Assembly: GCA_022266195.1 (NCBI GenBank)
Contig: WHVY01000001.1
Coordinates: 9,982,001-10,046,000 of the forward strand
Length of the DNA stretch: 64,000 bases
DNA from: Tetranychus cinnabarinus
Taxonomy: Eukaryota > Arthropoda > Arachnida > Trombidiformes > Tetranychidae
Direction: 5' to 3'
The notes under the pieces were generated by a model, which saw only the letters and a program-made list of their open reading frames with translations, was not told the origin of the DNA and made no database searches. The position numbers and the translations under genes were made by a program. Positions 23,201-37,643 of this stretch are shown one piece after another; position 1 is the stretch's first letter; the number at the start of each line of letters is the position of its first letter.

Positions 23201-26200
23201 AAATCTCTTTTCAGATAATAAAAGTTTAAATTATAGTTTGCAATGTTTGTTGATTTAGTTGTTTGCTTGTTGTTTCAGGATAAAGTTGAAACCATTGAAC
23301 ATCACAAGGTAAAAGACAGCTTTCGAAGACCAGAAAACCAAAACACAGCCAAAACTGGCGAAGGTAAAAAAAAGGTAAACTTCATCACCAAATAGCTGTA
23401 ATTCATTTTGATTGCGAGTTGCCTTTAAATTGAGTGTTTAGCCAACCATTATAAAGTGTAATTGATTTTAACTATTAGTTTCATTTTTGATTCACACAAA
23501 AGAGCAAAGGAAAGAATCGGAAAAACATTCAACAACAACTGTCAACAATTTAACTTGCAATCAATCATTATTATTAATATTACCCTGATCCATGTAATTT
23601 AACTTTGACCACTTTTCATGCTCTTACCTGTGATAACTTTTCACTTCTTTTCACCTTTTCTTCATTCACTTTAAAAGTACATTTGACTTTTCAAATGATT
23701 GATAAATTAGGTTCAACCAAGTCTCAATCTGATTAAACGAGACAAATTAACATGTAACTCTATCATGATCAGAAAAAAATGTTGAAACGAAAAAGAAAAA
23801 ACAAAAACTTTAATTATCAAGTGTAACAAGCTAATCATGAGAATCATCATTTTCATCACTTATCCCTTGAAGCATTTCATGATTATTCACGTTGATAAAG
23901 AGCGTCAAATGCATTGCTTGTTGATGTTTGATTGAAAAGACTTGAGCCAATATTTATTCAAATTATGTTTAGTCTTTGATTCAATTTACAACCAATTAAT
24001 CGGCATTTTTGGTGAAACCAGTTTTGACTCAAACTTGAAATTCAATTGTTTCTGTTTATCGTCAAGACTCTTTTTTTGATGCTTTTAATCGTCAAACTGA
24101 TTGACTTGTAATTTGATGGGAAAAGGTGACAAAAGGCGACAAATTGTTGACCGTGAAATTAATAAATGTTGTTCAATTAAACACAATGAAGATAATCATT
24201 GAAGCTGAAAATGGGTTTAAATGTTGTTCCTTTTAATAGTCACAAAGCAAATCCAAAGGTAAACTTTTCAGGTGAAAATTGAAAAGAATTTTTGACCCTG
24301 AAATTATCGCAATTAATCTCATTTTACCCATTAAATTGATTTGTATCACTTTAATTGTCCCATTAAACATTTTAAATGATTTTTTTCTTTTTCCACTCAA
24401 TTTGGTTAGTAAATTGAATGCAAAAATGCTGTTCAATTTGCAAGTGTTGATAAATTGGTTCTTCAGGTTTTTTTTGCAGCAAAAAAAACTGATTAACTCA
24501 TGGCGACTCATCAAATGAATAATAATCATAATTTTCATTCAACATGGCAACACTTGATAATAACAAATTGTTTGAAAAGTGTTAAAAGAGTCACTTTAAC
24601 TTGATATCTTAATCAATGAAGTTGGAGAAGAGCAAGAAAAGTTGAAACAATTATCATTATCATTATTGTTATTTGGTAAGCGGCAAGGGAATGCAAAATA
24701 ATAACTTGTAAGTGCGATGTAAAATGAGCTTCAACTAAATTAATAACAATAAACCATAACAATAACAATAAACTGAACACAGGAAAACAATTATAAGGCT
24801 GATAAGCATAACTTACAAGATGTAATAATAATGTTCAGTAATTTGATTAAGTGTGGTTTGCCTTTTTTGCTCTTCTTTTTTTATAATGCTATCAACTTGG
24901 CTAAAAGTTAATTTCTTGTTTTATCAAACACTAAGTGTATACACTATTGAGCTATTTAACATAGACAGGCGAAAAGACAGGCACACTTGGAACAGTCTGA
25001 ATAGATTGAAGAAGAAGAAGAAGTAACACAAAAATAATATGCTGGGACGTGAGTTGATGATAATGCCAGTAAGAAGGGAAGAAAAAAAAATAATATTCAG
25101 TAATAATCATGATAATGTTTAAAGGTAATGCAAAAATGTGAATCTTTCAAGAAGTCTCTTGAGTTTAATGAAAATTCATATTCATACGTTAGAGGCACAA
25201 GGTTTTGTTACGCCTGTGACGAGTGACTGTTGACTGTTGACTGTTAATTTAATTTTGATTGAAACTTTTATGCCTTTAAATAATGAAATAGCCGTAAACT
25301 GAAGAGGATAAGTTGCAGGATAAAAGGCAGATGAGGTTTGATGTTTTCATTTACCTAAGTTTGCCTCTTTTGGATGGCTAATGAATCTCTTGAGGATTGC
25401 CATTGTTTACCCTTAACGGCTTCTTCAGCTCAACCTACAAGTCTTGAGGCTGTGCATTGAGTTGAGAGACTTGAGTCGTGCCTTGAGTCAAGTCACTGAC
25501 ATTGGTTGTGAGTCGAGTCGAGTCGAGCCTTGCAGTCAGCTTGCTTGAGCCTGCTGTTGATGGCTTAATAAGGCTACTTTGGATGACCATTGAACCTCTC
25601 TCTTTTTCTGGTTCTGTAATGAGCTTGTAATTGTTGATCTTGCATTAACTAATTGTCCATCATTTGCTGTGTGACATTTATCAAGATGAATTGGAAAAGC
25701 AATTTTGTACATCAATGTACTTCAACTGTTTAATTCCCTGTTTTTACCTCTTTTCCTGCCTCTACAGTTAACTTGTATATTTAATATTAAATTGAGTTGC
25801 GTTAAAAGAGCAAAGTAATCATTGAATTAATTAAATTAAACGGACAATTTAAAAGATTCACAACTGTTTCATGTTTAGCGATCAAGATTTTTTTTTCTCT
25901 CCTCCTTTTTTTGGTCTTCTTCCCATTCATCTATTCAATTTGTTATTCATCTTCCACTATCATCATTATTTGATCAGTTTTAATATTAAACTTTTATCTA
26001 GTTGAAACATCTTTGCTTGACAATATATTAAATTCATATGAATGGTACAATTTGATTAGAGATAAAAGGCAGATTCAATTAATGGTCGCTTTAAAGATTA
26101 ACCCTTCTTGTCTGTTGCCAGGTTAACTTGTTATTACTTTTCATTAATAGATAATTTGCTATTCTGTAACAATAATGATGCTTGTTATCATTTCATCTTC

Positions 26201-27849
26201 ACTCATCTCTCTCCATCAATATCATCATGATTAACTTAATGAATGTTGAATATGTTAAATAGTGAAGCAACCTTTTGTCTTTAACCATCAAATTAGCATA
26301 ATTAAACTTGATATACTCTTTAATGATATTTGATGGTGAATAACGAAAAGGAATAAAAATTCATTTCTCTTTTTTTCTCTTCTCTTCTCCTCTCTTCTTT
26401 GCCTTTTTGGTTAACATTTAATTTATTAATCTCATTTACAGCAACAACATGGTTATCATCATGAGCCTGATAATTGGTGTTATTTGGCCATTTAAAGATG
26501 CATGCTTTGTGTCAGTGTTAATACAACACTTGAAACATGATTGAAACAACGTTACTTATTAACTTGATTGGAAAGGCAACAAGAACAAGGTAAGAAAATG
26601 TTAACATTAAATTAACGGCATTTACAGACAATTATTCAAAGTCCATCATTATTTGCTCTACGATTGATACTTAAATGATGATCATGTAAATGATTTTTTT
26701 TGCATCGTCAGTTAAACATTTTCATTCTCATCGTTTGCTCTCTGCGCTTTTAATCGCCATCACTTTGTTCAAACTAAACGCTGTAATCAAGTATGAAAAC
26801 ATTTAAAGATGCAATTAGAGTAACCAATTTTGCTCTTTCAACCATAACATTTGTTGTGTTGCCCAGGAAATGTTGGCCTTTTTAAGGTAAAGGAACCCAC
26901 TGATTAGTGTCCTTTTAGTCTTTATTGTCCGAAAAGGAAAGGTCATAATAACAGGTCATGATGAACAGACTGGATAAAATTTTCCCATTGGAAAGACATT
27001 CGACAGTCAATTGGTAATAATCAGGTTCATTCAACAAAACGTTTTTTTACTCACTGGTAACTTTACAGTTTATAGTTTTTCCTGTGAACAGATGAAACAC
27101 AAAAATGCAAAAGAGTTTCAATATTTTCCAGTTCATTTTTTTCGTTTCTTATCATCTAGCAATTCATATGCAAGATTTACTTGTTGAGCTAATGAAAGTG
27201 TTTTCCGTTCGAGAAAATTGAACGCCTTGAGTTTCGCATGTGTTGGATGACAAGTTGTTTTGCTTGCTATTAAAGTAAAGGATTAATCATAAAATCCTAT
27301 GATTCGATGAGAAAAGTGGATTTAACATAAAAAACATTTATTACAGAGTTTCATAGAATCACAATTTCATCTAAAATTCAGAAGCAAAAGTCAAAACTAT
27401 TGAATAAATCAAGATGAAATGGACTTTTGTAAAGTCATTCATATTTTTAAAATAAATTGTTTAAACTGTATTTTGATCATGAATGATTGAATGAAATAAT
27501 ATAACTGTTTTAATACTGTAATAATGAGTCAAGTAACTCAAGGATAATTGTTAAGGATAAATATGAGGAATCGATTCGACAATTCATTGTTGGCAGTAGG
27601 CTTCAACAATTTTCATTGAAAATTGAATTATCCAAGAAAAGGTAACTGATATTTATAAGTTGAAAAATTAGCGATTTTTTAACAAGTTTCTTCAAAAATC
27701 GCCCAAATCCAAAGCCAAAACTGGTCTAAAAAAGGTCAATTAACGAGGATTGAATCCAAATCGGATTGTTCAAGAAACTCAATTTTAAGAAACAATTGAT
27801 AACATGAAAAATCCAAAGACGTTTGTTATTTAACTAAAATGAATATCAG
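20287..27849. other. Gene-poor intergenic region
   Basis: No intact gene was recognised. It contains AGAAGAAG runs near 25,010, a GAGTC-rich minisatellite near 25,440-25,560, and polypyrimidine tracts. An isolated 88-codon open frame at 22,219-22,485 has no recognisable domain. Confidence 0.4.
25440..25560. repeat. CTTGAG/GAGTCG-rich short minisatellite
   Basis: A run of related words (TTGAGTCGTGCCTTGAGTC, then GAGTCGAGTCGAGTCGAG) is distinctly more GC-rich than its surroundings. Confidence 0.6.
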
Positions 27850-28438
27850 AAATATATGGAAATTTGTAGCTTTTTTTCAGCAAGAGATTTCGCTAACATG
27901 TTGTAAGTGTTTCTAGATTGTTTCATAAAACACTGAAATGATTTGAAAGTGTGATTAAAAGACGATTTACATTGTAACAGATTAAATTGTTTATTATGTT
28001 TCTTTTTGTTGAACAACAATAATAACCATTATATGACAACCTACTCTTTAACATTATTATCAATTGATAAACGCCTAAAGAAATTTTCTTGTGGTTCTCA
28101 GGTAACAGTCAATTTGCCTAATTTGACCGCAAATTTAAAATGAAAAACAATCGCCATTCTACTCGCCATTTTCATCATCATCATCATTCTCAACATTTTC
28201 CTCCCGATGATGATCATCTTCTTACCCGTATCCTCCTAAAATGATTTTAAAGTCAAAAAAAGATACTTAAAGATTTACACGATTCCTTAAATACTAAGTA
28301 ACTTTAGATGATCTCAAGTAGGATGTTCACAATTGAATATGAATATGATTACATTTAAATGATAGGCAACTCTATTTAACTTTACAAATATGATTATTCA
28401 AACGTGATCGATTTAACAACAATATAATCATAATGATG
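27850..28438 (+). repeat. Left arm of a ~590-bp inverted repeat
   Basis: The reverse complement of 35,108-35,702. The inner ~450 bp differ at only a few positions by eye (for example one base in AAGGAATCG and a T7/T8 run). The outer ~60 bp are more diverged. No coding frame was recognised in it. Confidence 0.93.
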
Positions 28439-31400
28439 GTTAAATTTTTCTGTTTGTAACAATTTGTTTGTCAAATGTTTCTCTTTTTCCAACAACATTA
28501 CTATTAACTTTCAATAAGATATGAACATTTAAAATTGTGATGAAAATCAAACAATCTATTCTTACCTTACATTTGTTACCTTTTGTCCAAGAGTAAAGCT
28601 AATGGTATCGTTTAATAGCATATTTAAATGATACTCATCATAGGATTACTCTAACTATCTACTATGAACACAGATTCGATTAACACAATCCCTGGACTGA
28701 GAATTGAAATTATCACGATTTGTTAACTTCACACACAATTTTATAATGATAGTCATTTGAAACCTGTTCACTATCATTATACCTGTTCCTATTGAGCCAT
28801 TGACAAAAGGTAAACAAGTGAAACTAAACAATGAAAGTTATTAAAAGTAAAATGAAACTAGAAAAAAGGAAAAATTGTTTTTGTTCGAAATCGAATCATG
28901 TTTTGCTGTTTTCTGTGATTGTTAATCATGACGAACCTATCATTATGATTATTGGTTTACTCAAGTGTTGGTTACTTTTGTTGAGGCTTCTGAGTGATTA
29001 TTTTGTGCAATACAAATAAATATTTAAACTTGGTTTTTGAATATGAATTTTGGATATTTAAATTGCTGTGGATCAAATGGTGAGACTATTTCAATGGTAA
29101 ACCTTTTACACTCGTGATGAACCAAATCTAATGCACTTTACTTAACCTTGTTATCATTGATTCAGCATCAACCATTTTCATGGTTCATGTTGCTTCATTT
29201 ATGTTTCACCTAAAGACATTTTTTTCAAAACTTTCTCTTTGCATTCCATGAATACCGTTTAATAAAACGTGATCAGTTTATTTGGGTAAATTTCAAATAG
29301 GAAAATCTTTTTTTCTCTCTTTTCTCTGAATTTTTCATGATTGAAATGAAAATTCAAGATTTTATATCATTCGAGTCAATAAAGAGCAAGATAATTTAAA
29401 CTCTGAATTGTTGAGATTCAAGAAGAAAATCGATGTGGAAAGTTTCAAATTAATTAGATTTTACGTTGAATCAATCCAATGAATTCATTAGTAAAATATG
29501 AATTCTGATAAAAATGATCTTTATTATTATTTTTAACTTCAATTTTGCATAATTTTAACCATTAATAGATAATAATTTGGATTGACTTAGTCTATTAGAA
29601 GACGCAAATGTTGAGCTATGACTTCTAATGGCTACTCATAATTCATCTAATCAAGTTGGAACAGAAAAGAAACCAAATCGAACCTTTACTCAATTATAAA
29701 TTTCAGTTCGACCATTTAGCCAAATTTCTCCAATCATCCTAAATGAGCTGATTATTGATAAGCTTTGCTTGTAAAGAACATAAAGTGACGATCAAATAAA
29801 GACGAAATTGTGATCTCTTGCATTTTGAAAAGAATCTGTAATTTACGAACTTATTTTCCACCAAACCCATCAACTTTTCCTTCTAATCTGGCACAGAAAA
29901 TTATCTCAATGAGCTTTCCATAAACACTGACCATTTAATTTGATAACAATGTGAAGAAGGAATAAAATTGAATACAAAAAGGTGAACACAACTGATGATG
30001 ATTATGATTAAGCGGATGATATGATAAAACCCGATGCAATAAGGTTAATATTATGAGTGAATAAAGCAATTCTCCCAAAGGTATTCTTCATCATCCATTC
30101 TTGTGTATAATCAACCAGCCATGAGTAAAACTAAACTGACAGAAAATGATGATTATAATAATGGAAAAGGATAAGATTATTGTGAATAAAGTTGAATACA
30201 TATTCATTTAATGAGAAAGAAAAGCTGAAAAAGAGCAAAAAAATGAAATAAAATAACCAAAGAGATGGCTTCTTTTAATGATGATTAGAGTGACTTGATA
30301 AAACTCCCTTGACAATAATTAACTTTTGTTTTACCTTGTCCAGGTTAAAGTTGATTCGTTTACCAATCAATAAACTCGACTGAGTATAACAACGATTAAC
30401 AACCTTTATCATGTCCATTAAAGTGTCTATTCAAGTGACTATTAAAATTCACAAAACTAATTGCGTCCAAATGATCGCCAATCAAGAAGCGAAGATTAAA
30501 ATTACTAAAAAGTTTTCAAATTTTGATTGATTAGCGTCCAATTATCATAATTAATGTTGGTCAATTTTCATCTTCACACACTTGATTAATAGCAATCATT
30601 TGGTTCCATCAACTTGTTCAACTTTGACACTTCAATTGACACTTTTGTTTAACTATCAAGTTAATCATTTTTAAGTGCATTTAATTAATCAAATTTCAAA
30701 CCTTTTTTCTCCTGTGAAAGTAAATTCGTTGAAACGATTTTTTCAAATTATCGCTTTAATCTTTTCCTTTCTTTGGTTTGAGCTTTAATTGTTGCATGTG
30801 ATTCAACTAATAACAGTTATGATTAAGTCTTGTAATAACAGGTTGAGTTAGGTGGAGTTGTTAATCGTAACTGTAGTAATCTGAATGATTGTAATTAGTA
30901 TTGAAACACGAAAAAATCGAGTTTGTTTCTTCTTTTCACATTTACGGGTTCATTTTGGGTATTGATGAGTATGAATTATTATTGTTATGCTAATTGGTGC
31001 TTTCTTTTAATAATGTTGCATAAAAATAATGAACACTAATGATACTAATCATAATCATGTTATTATCATCAAATGCTTGTTCACCTTTTCCCATCATCTT
31101 ATGTTAATCATGATGAAACAAAAGGTGAAACTGGCAAATGATTGGCCAAACCTAAACCAACTTTTGCTTCTTTCAGCTTTCAGTTTTATCCAGTTTTCAT
31201 ATTTTACACTCTTTGCGTGTTATCTTGATTTAAGGCTGTTAGAGCTGAACCAATCAAGGAAAAGTTGAAATTAACTCTTTAACGGTCCAATGTTTTCAGT
31301 TATCTTCATTAAATAATGACATATGGACATTTGACTTACAGAAAATTTTATCAACATTGGCATTAATATCAAACCTATTTGAAACTGATTCTCAACTCTA

Positions 31401-31569
31401 CAGTCTTTTGTCACAATATCAATGCAAAACAATCTGATGGCAATGGCTCGAAACTGATCAGGCAAAGGCTCTAATTGCCGTTTTATTAGGGAATCTAGGC
31501 AACTGAAATGATTGTTAAAATGCAGTTAAAGGTTTGATAAGGCTGTAAAATCCTGATAGCCTCCATCTA

Positions 31570-31770
31570 TTGATAAGAATAATATCTATTAAATCTTTGT
31601 TAAATCCAAAGGTTTCTTGTTTTTACTGGTTTGCTGAAAATGGCCTCGAATTATTTAGAAAGGACGAAACTGCCAAATTTGTACCAGGTCCATTTAGAGT
31701 TTCTAGACATTATGTTAAGTTGGATAAGCCAAAGGAAAAATTTAGCTTTGAATATCTCTATCGCAAGTAG
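31570..31770 (+). CDS. Short open frame, possible coding remnant
   Basis: 66 codons with balanced composition, including ENGLELFRKDETAKFVPGPF and ending KFSFEYLYRK before TAG. No family is recognised, the surrounding frames are closed, and splice sites are not obvious. It may be a remnant of a transposon or a lost gene, or chance. Confidence 0.2.
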   Translation: MIRIISIKSLLNPKVSCFYWFAENGLELFRKDETAKFVPGPFRVSRHYVKLDKPKEKFSFEYLYRK

Positions 31771-33559
31771 CTAGTCGATATCAATATCAAGAATGTATCG
31801 AGTATATCGCACATTACTAACAAAATAAGTAGGAAGAGACTCGAAAACTAGGTTTGGTTGATGTTTTTATATCATTTCTTTTTTCGCTGACCATTGGATC
31901 TGCCTTGAAAATATATCCTTCAGCTGGGATATTCAGATATTTAAATGCCACATTGTGTCAATGTGAAAATCGTCTTTTACCAAAACAAGTTCATCTTTCG
32001 TTTCAATCGGCCAATATCGAAACTCTTGCGAATGAATAACAGCTGTTTTTTATCGACCAATAGTAACTTCATGAACAAGAGAGACCACTAGTTGTCGTTG
32101 TTCGGAGGAAGATCGATATCCATTGAATAAATGCACAGTTCCAATTGTTTGGGACTTTTGTATCACAGTCATTTCAGATTGACAAAAGACTTTAACAAAG
32201 CAGAGACTTGAGTCAATTACGTGTATGAAAACCAAAAGTCAAACTTCAAACTGACTTCGCTTCAACATTCAGAGTCTCGTTTTTTAATCTTCAATTTCAA
32301 CTAAACATTTAGCGAGCAGAGAATTTCAGAAAAAGTTGAATTTTCTTTTGATATCGAAAATTGAATGTTGACAAATACTGTGCAAAGTTGATCAATAATT
32401 TTATAGGCAACTGCAAATTATAATGCAATAATAGTCGAGTTTAGAGTAATTTATGTTTGCAATCAACTTGCTCATTCTAATCTAGTAACTAGTATATTTT
32501 TGTTCCACCAAAGGAGTGGCTCTGTCCTGAAAACTGCTACATATTTCAAGTACATATTCACATAATTATAATAACAGTTGAAAACAACTATCCTATTGAT
32601 GAAATAAAATGATAATACTATTTGCATGTAGGTATTGGGCGTGCTTCATCAAATTGATGCATACTTTACACTCATTATTACCATAGTCCAATGTACCTCA
32701 TTAATGATGTTAACATTCGGAATGTTATTAAATAAAACTAATAATAGGTTTGTTCAATTTATTTCTACTTTTTTTTCTTCATTGAATCACATTCATGATT
32801 TCAAGTTAAACTTTTTTTGGGTTCATCATTAACATGAATTATCATCGATTCATGAAATTTGATTGCTTGAAAAGACTAAGCAAAAATACTGTTCCATTTG
32901 AATTCTAAATGCGAATTTACTTGGTGAAACGTTTTCAATTTGTTTCAACGAGATTATTATAGTAATTTGTGCACTTGATAATTGGTCAATTTAAACTCAT
33001 GAATACTTTCAAGTGACGCTAAAATGTATAGGCAAAGATTTAATCGGTCAAAGTTTATTGGAGCAAAAAAATTAGGCTCATAATGACTCTACTTTTAGCA
33101 TGATGTGAAAAAAATTTACACTTTATTTGCAAAGCAATCAGAATAATAATGTCAAAAGCCGTTGATGATGACACATGAATTTGCGCAAATTTGAATCAAT
33201 CAATTCTTGCCCATGAAACATCAGTAATTGTAATTGAAACATTAGTACAGACGGCTTTTACCCTTTTGATATTATGTCTTTTTCGAACCTCATGAATTAA
33301 TTTTAACTAACGAATTAATTACCAAACTTTTGACTGTACCTTTGATTGTGAGCATTTGTCGTGTCTTGTTAGGGATTGACTCTTGCAACAGACACTCTCG
33401 TCCAGGTTACCCTTTCAAAAAGGTTGGTCAAAGATACTAGCTGAAGCAATCCACAAGATCACAAAGACATTCGCTCAACCTGAGACATCAGTACGTCAAA
33501 CCAAACATCAACCACATTTATTATTTGGAATTTTGCAGTACTTGCTTCTGACTTCAGCC

Positions 33560-33660
33560 CTACTAACTCAGTTTCAGAGCCAATCCATATCTCGAAGTTA
33601 CGGATCTGCTTTTGCGACACAACTTATCGCTATACTTTCATGTGAGCGCCAAGCTAAGGT
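33560..33660 (-). rRNA. Degenerate 28S rRNA internal fragment
   Basis: On the plus strand the stretch GAGCCAATCCATATCTCGAA and GTTACGGATCTG corresponds to the reverse complement of the conserved 28S segment around CCGTAACTTCGGGATAAGG. Sequence continues toward GCGACAC with decreasing resemblance. The surrounding 33,360-33,680 is also GC-richer than background and may be additional diverged rDNA. Confidence 0.65.
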
Positions 33661-35107
33661 CTGTACCAAAAGCTAACTTAAGTCCGACCCTTTTTTGTTA
33701 TTAATAACTTGAGAGTGACTAATAGTGTAGTCGGATTTCACACAAAAATCAAAGGATCTTTCCTCTGATATCAATGATGCCGAAAGCTTTCAATTTGAAC
33801 ATTTGGTCATTGTGAAAGTTCATTTCAATGGAACAGTCATGTACATTTAACTTGACAGTTATGACCTATGAGTGGATCTGATCGCATCATTTTTAGCCAC
33901 AATAATAATGTAAAATAACCTGATGATGTATAGTCAGATGTCTATCTTGCAACTTGGCTCAACCGTTTATTTGAAAACGGGTTCAATGAAAAACTGTAAA
34001 TTAATGATTTAAAGTAAATTACTTATCACTTGTGTAATAGTTTAATGTCAATAATTGAATTGATGAACAAGATTACCTTTTGCAAGATTACCAACAATTA
34101 GTTATTATCATTATTACCTCAACTCATTAGTATGCATCTTTTTATGGTTTTGACTTTGAATCATTTAGAATAATTTTATTATTATTATCATTATCATTAT
34201 TATTATCTTTTTAAATATGATAACCTGTTTAATGATAGGTTCAACGTTTGATTAGTTAATGTTGTCACGTTTGTTTGATATTATTTTGCATTTGGATGAT
34301 GGACTCGTTTTCATTTTGATATTTTAAATGACTTGGTAACCTTGATGATCTTTAATGGCAATGATAACAGGTTTAGTCAAGTGATGAGAAGCTTTAACTT
34401 TAATTGTAAGATGATTAGTTTTCCAATTCAACCAAATTGACCAGAAATTGATTAAACAATTAATCAAACAACCATTACAATGATATCAATTGAGCCGATT
34501 GCTCATTATTTTTACCATTTTTCCGTTTTCCTTTTCAATATTGAAAAGCATTTTCATCAATTTCAATTTTACTAACTCATCTTTAACAAATTGTCAACCA
34601 TGAACAGATGAAATTGATTGCTGAAAAATTGTTGAGTTGATAATAAAGAGACAATTTTACCTTCTTTATTGGGTCCACTGTTAGTTGAAAACATAATTGT
34701 TATTAAATGTTTGACTCATGATTCGGTTGGATGATTTAGAATCAATTAGCGCAATTAATTGAAAGGGAAACTCTAATTATTAAACATGTCAACACATGAA
34801 ACAAATTTGAATGAACAAGAAGATGAACAAAGCTCTTTCTCATTACAATTCATGATGTGGCGAGTTGATTGTCGTAATGATCATGATTCAATTTTTAGTT
34901 TAACTTTGTTTGACTTATTGATTTTGGCGACAAATTATTTTCATGTTAATGGTAAATGTTTAGTAATTGAACAATTTTCTTGATGGACAGAGAAATTGAT
35001 TGCACTTGATTGTTGCTTATTGTTGGTTGATTATCATGTATATTACAGGTGAAAGTGTTCATTGCAATTTGACTGTTGAGACGACAATTTGTTGATAACT
35101 TTCATGG

Positions 35108-35702
35108 TTATCATTAGGGTTATATTGTTGTTAAATCGATCACGTTTGAATAATCATATTTGTAAAGTTAAATAGAGTTGCCTATCATTTAAATGTAATC
35201 ATATTCATATTCAATTGTGAACATCCTACTTGAGATCATCTAAAGTTACTTAGTATTTAAAGAATCGTGTAAATCTTTAAGTATCTTTTTTTTGACTTTA
35301 AAATCATTTTAGGAGGATACGGGTAAGAAGATGATGATCATCGGGAGGAAAATGTTGAGAATGATGATGATGATGAAAATGGCGAGCAGAATGGCGATTG
35401 TTTTTCATTTTAAATTTGCGGTCAAATTAGGCAAATTGACTGTTACCTGAGAACCACAAGAAAATTTCTTTAGGCGTTTATCAATTGATAATAATGTTAA
35501 AGAGTAGGTTGTCATATAATGGTTATTATTGTTGTTCAACAAAAAGAAACTTAATAAACAATTTAATCTGTTACAATGTAAATCGTCTTTTAATCACACT
35601 TTCAAATCATTTCAGTGTTTCATGAAACAATCTAGAAACACTTACAACATGTTAGTGTAAATCTTTTGCTGAAAAAAGCTACAAATTTCCAGATATTTCT
35701 TT
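35108..35702 (-). repeat. Right arm of the ~590-bp inverted repeat
   Basis: Pairs with 27,850-28,438 in opposite orientation. No clear target-site duplication was found at the outer ends, so a transposon boundary cannot be set. Confidence 0.93.
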
Positions 35703-37643
35703 GAAGATTACAAAAAGTTATCTGTTGAATATTTATAGATCATTGAGTCTCTGGAAAATCGATGTTTAATAAACGACGGAAATGAGCAATATTAATCGAT
35801 TGACTTTGCAATTGTGAGGAAAGTGTTCTTTTGCATGTTTTGATGCGCTTTGCTGATTTCTTGATTGCAATATATTCTGTTTTCGTAAACTGAATTCGTA
35901 ATGATTTAACTAAATTGTGCTTCTTTAAAATGATTGATCTTGTCAGAGAAAATTTATTGATTCCCATTTTGAGTTAAACGCTTAATGTCCAATTAATTGT
36001 TTCACTTTAATAATGATTACACTTTTTAAACACTTCACAGTTTCAGAGTAATTTGTTTCAACTTGCATTCAAAGAAGACTGTCTCGTCATTACATGAAAG
36101 TGGTCAAGTCATGAATACAAAGTATCAAAATGAAGAGGCTCAAGGTTTTGTTTTTATTACAAAGTTAATTGTTTGACGGGCAAATAAAAAGCAAGAGACT
36201 AGAGGCCAGTGGTCAGTTGTTGAGGTAATCAAAAAGAGTTACCATAATTATTCCAATAACAATCAATTTGATGTAAAAATGGCAAGACATGGTAACACTA
36301 GTAAATCAATTGTAAAGCGATTATTATTGGCAAAAAATTACAAAAGTTTAATCTGATGAACCAAAATCATTCTAATTCGATAGTTTCAACTATTACCTCT
36401 GATAATTTTAACGAACTGGCTTCCAAATTAAAATAAAAGCTTTTCAATTTAGTCAATTGGCCCATCTTTTAGAACAGTAAATGTCGAACCATATTATTGA
36501 TAAATGATCTTATCAGTCTTGTGTAGTCAAGTTCATTGAATAAAGAAAAGCTAATCAGCGTTCAGGTCCCATGATTCTGGATAAAAGTATCGATTTGGCT
36601 CGATAATGTTGAGCATTGACAAAACATTAATGAGTATTACCGTTCTTGAATAGCGATTATCAAAAGCATTTATGAATCAATAACAATTAAATGTCGAGAT
36701 ATAATTAAGAGTAGAGCTTGTGAAATTAAAGACAGCTTTAGATGTAGTCTTTAAATTTTAGATGATCAAAGCTCATCGAAGCGCTTTGTTCAATAATATC
36801 AATTAAAATTGCCTTTATTTTCATTGCACAATATTGCAAGTTTGAAAACTAATCATTCGAACGTAAATATTTTTGTAGCATTTGTTCAGAAAATCGAACC
36901 ATTCGATCAATTCCTTCCATTGGTACAAAATTTAGCAAGTTACTCTTCTTGAAAGGCTAATGCATTGTACTGAATGAAATGAATTTGAATGCAATTTAAG
37001 TTGCTTCTTATACCATCTATTGACTTTTAATGTAACTTGAAAATAGTCTTTCCATTAACCACTAGATGACGCACCTAGGTATTGATTACTTTTCGCGACT
37101 TTTGATAAGTGCCATCTATTGGAAGATAATTTCATCAACTTTTCGTTGAATCAATTCAATTTTTCTCATGAAAACAATATTGCATCGTAAATTTTCCTTA
37201 CGCATGCCTTTTCCTTTTACTCTGAGGGACTAATTGCTGTTTCAATACAACCTTTTCGAGCACAACCACATCGAGTATACAACTGTAGTTAATTTACTCT
37301 AATCTGGTCCAGTGATGGACTCTTAATGAATCTTTTGCGACATCAATCTTAATCAATCTAACCAATTGTTTTGCACCATCACCTTTAAAAGACCAAAATT
37401 TAGGTTATTCTCTCTGTCTATCATCTTATCAAGTCTTTCCCATCTCCTCTTCATTCATTTATAATCTGCTTATTCAAACAACTGGATTATCATTTTGATC
37501 ACCATCATCATTGCTCTTTACTGTTTCCCATTCAATTGTCAACAGTTTTTTATTTACACTTCTCGTTTATATTAGCAGCGAGTAAGCAAGCAAAGTCAAT
37601 CAACGACAACCTAAAATCAGGTCAACGATTAACATCCATCACC
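35703..37643. other. Region upstream of the globin gene
   Basis: No intact gene was recognised. An isolated 75-codon basic open frame (35,967..35,740, minus) directly abuts the inverted repeat but has no known domain. The last ~200 bp before the globin ATG are CT-rich and probably contain its promoter and 5' UTR. Confidence 0.4.

Larger units (their letters stand above)
28439..35107. other. Spacer between the inverted-repeat arms
   Basis: About 6.7 kb without an intact gene. It carries the 33.6-kb 28S-like fragment and, at 31.27-32.24 kb, three short open frames on both strands with protein-like composition but no recognised domain. ATT/ATC microsatellite near 34,180. Confidence 0.5.

Noticed and set aside
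31271..32235. Retrotransposon pol remnant in the short frames on both strands
   Set aside because: No reverse transcriptase, RNase H or integrase motif could be identified.
33383..33676. 97-codon open frame at the second 28S-like island
   Set aside because: Overlaps rRNA-like sequence; GC-richer rDNA stays open by chance.
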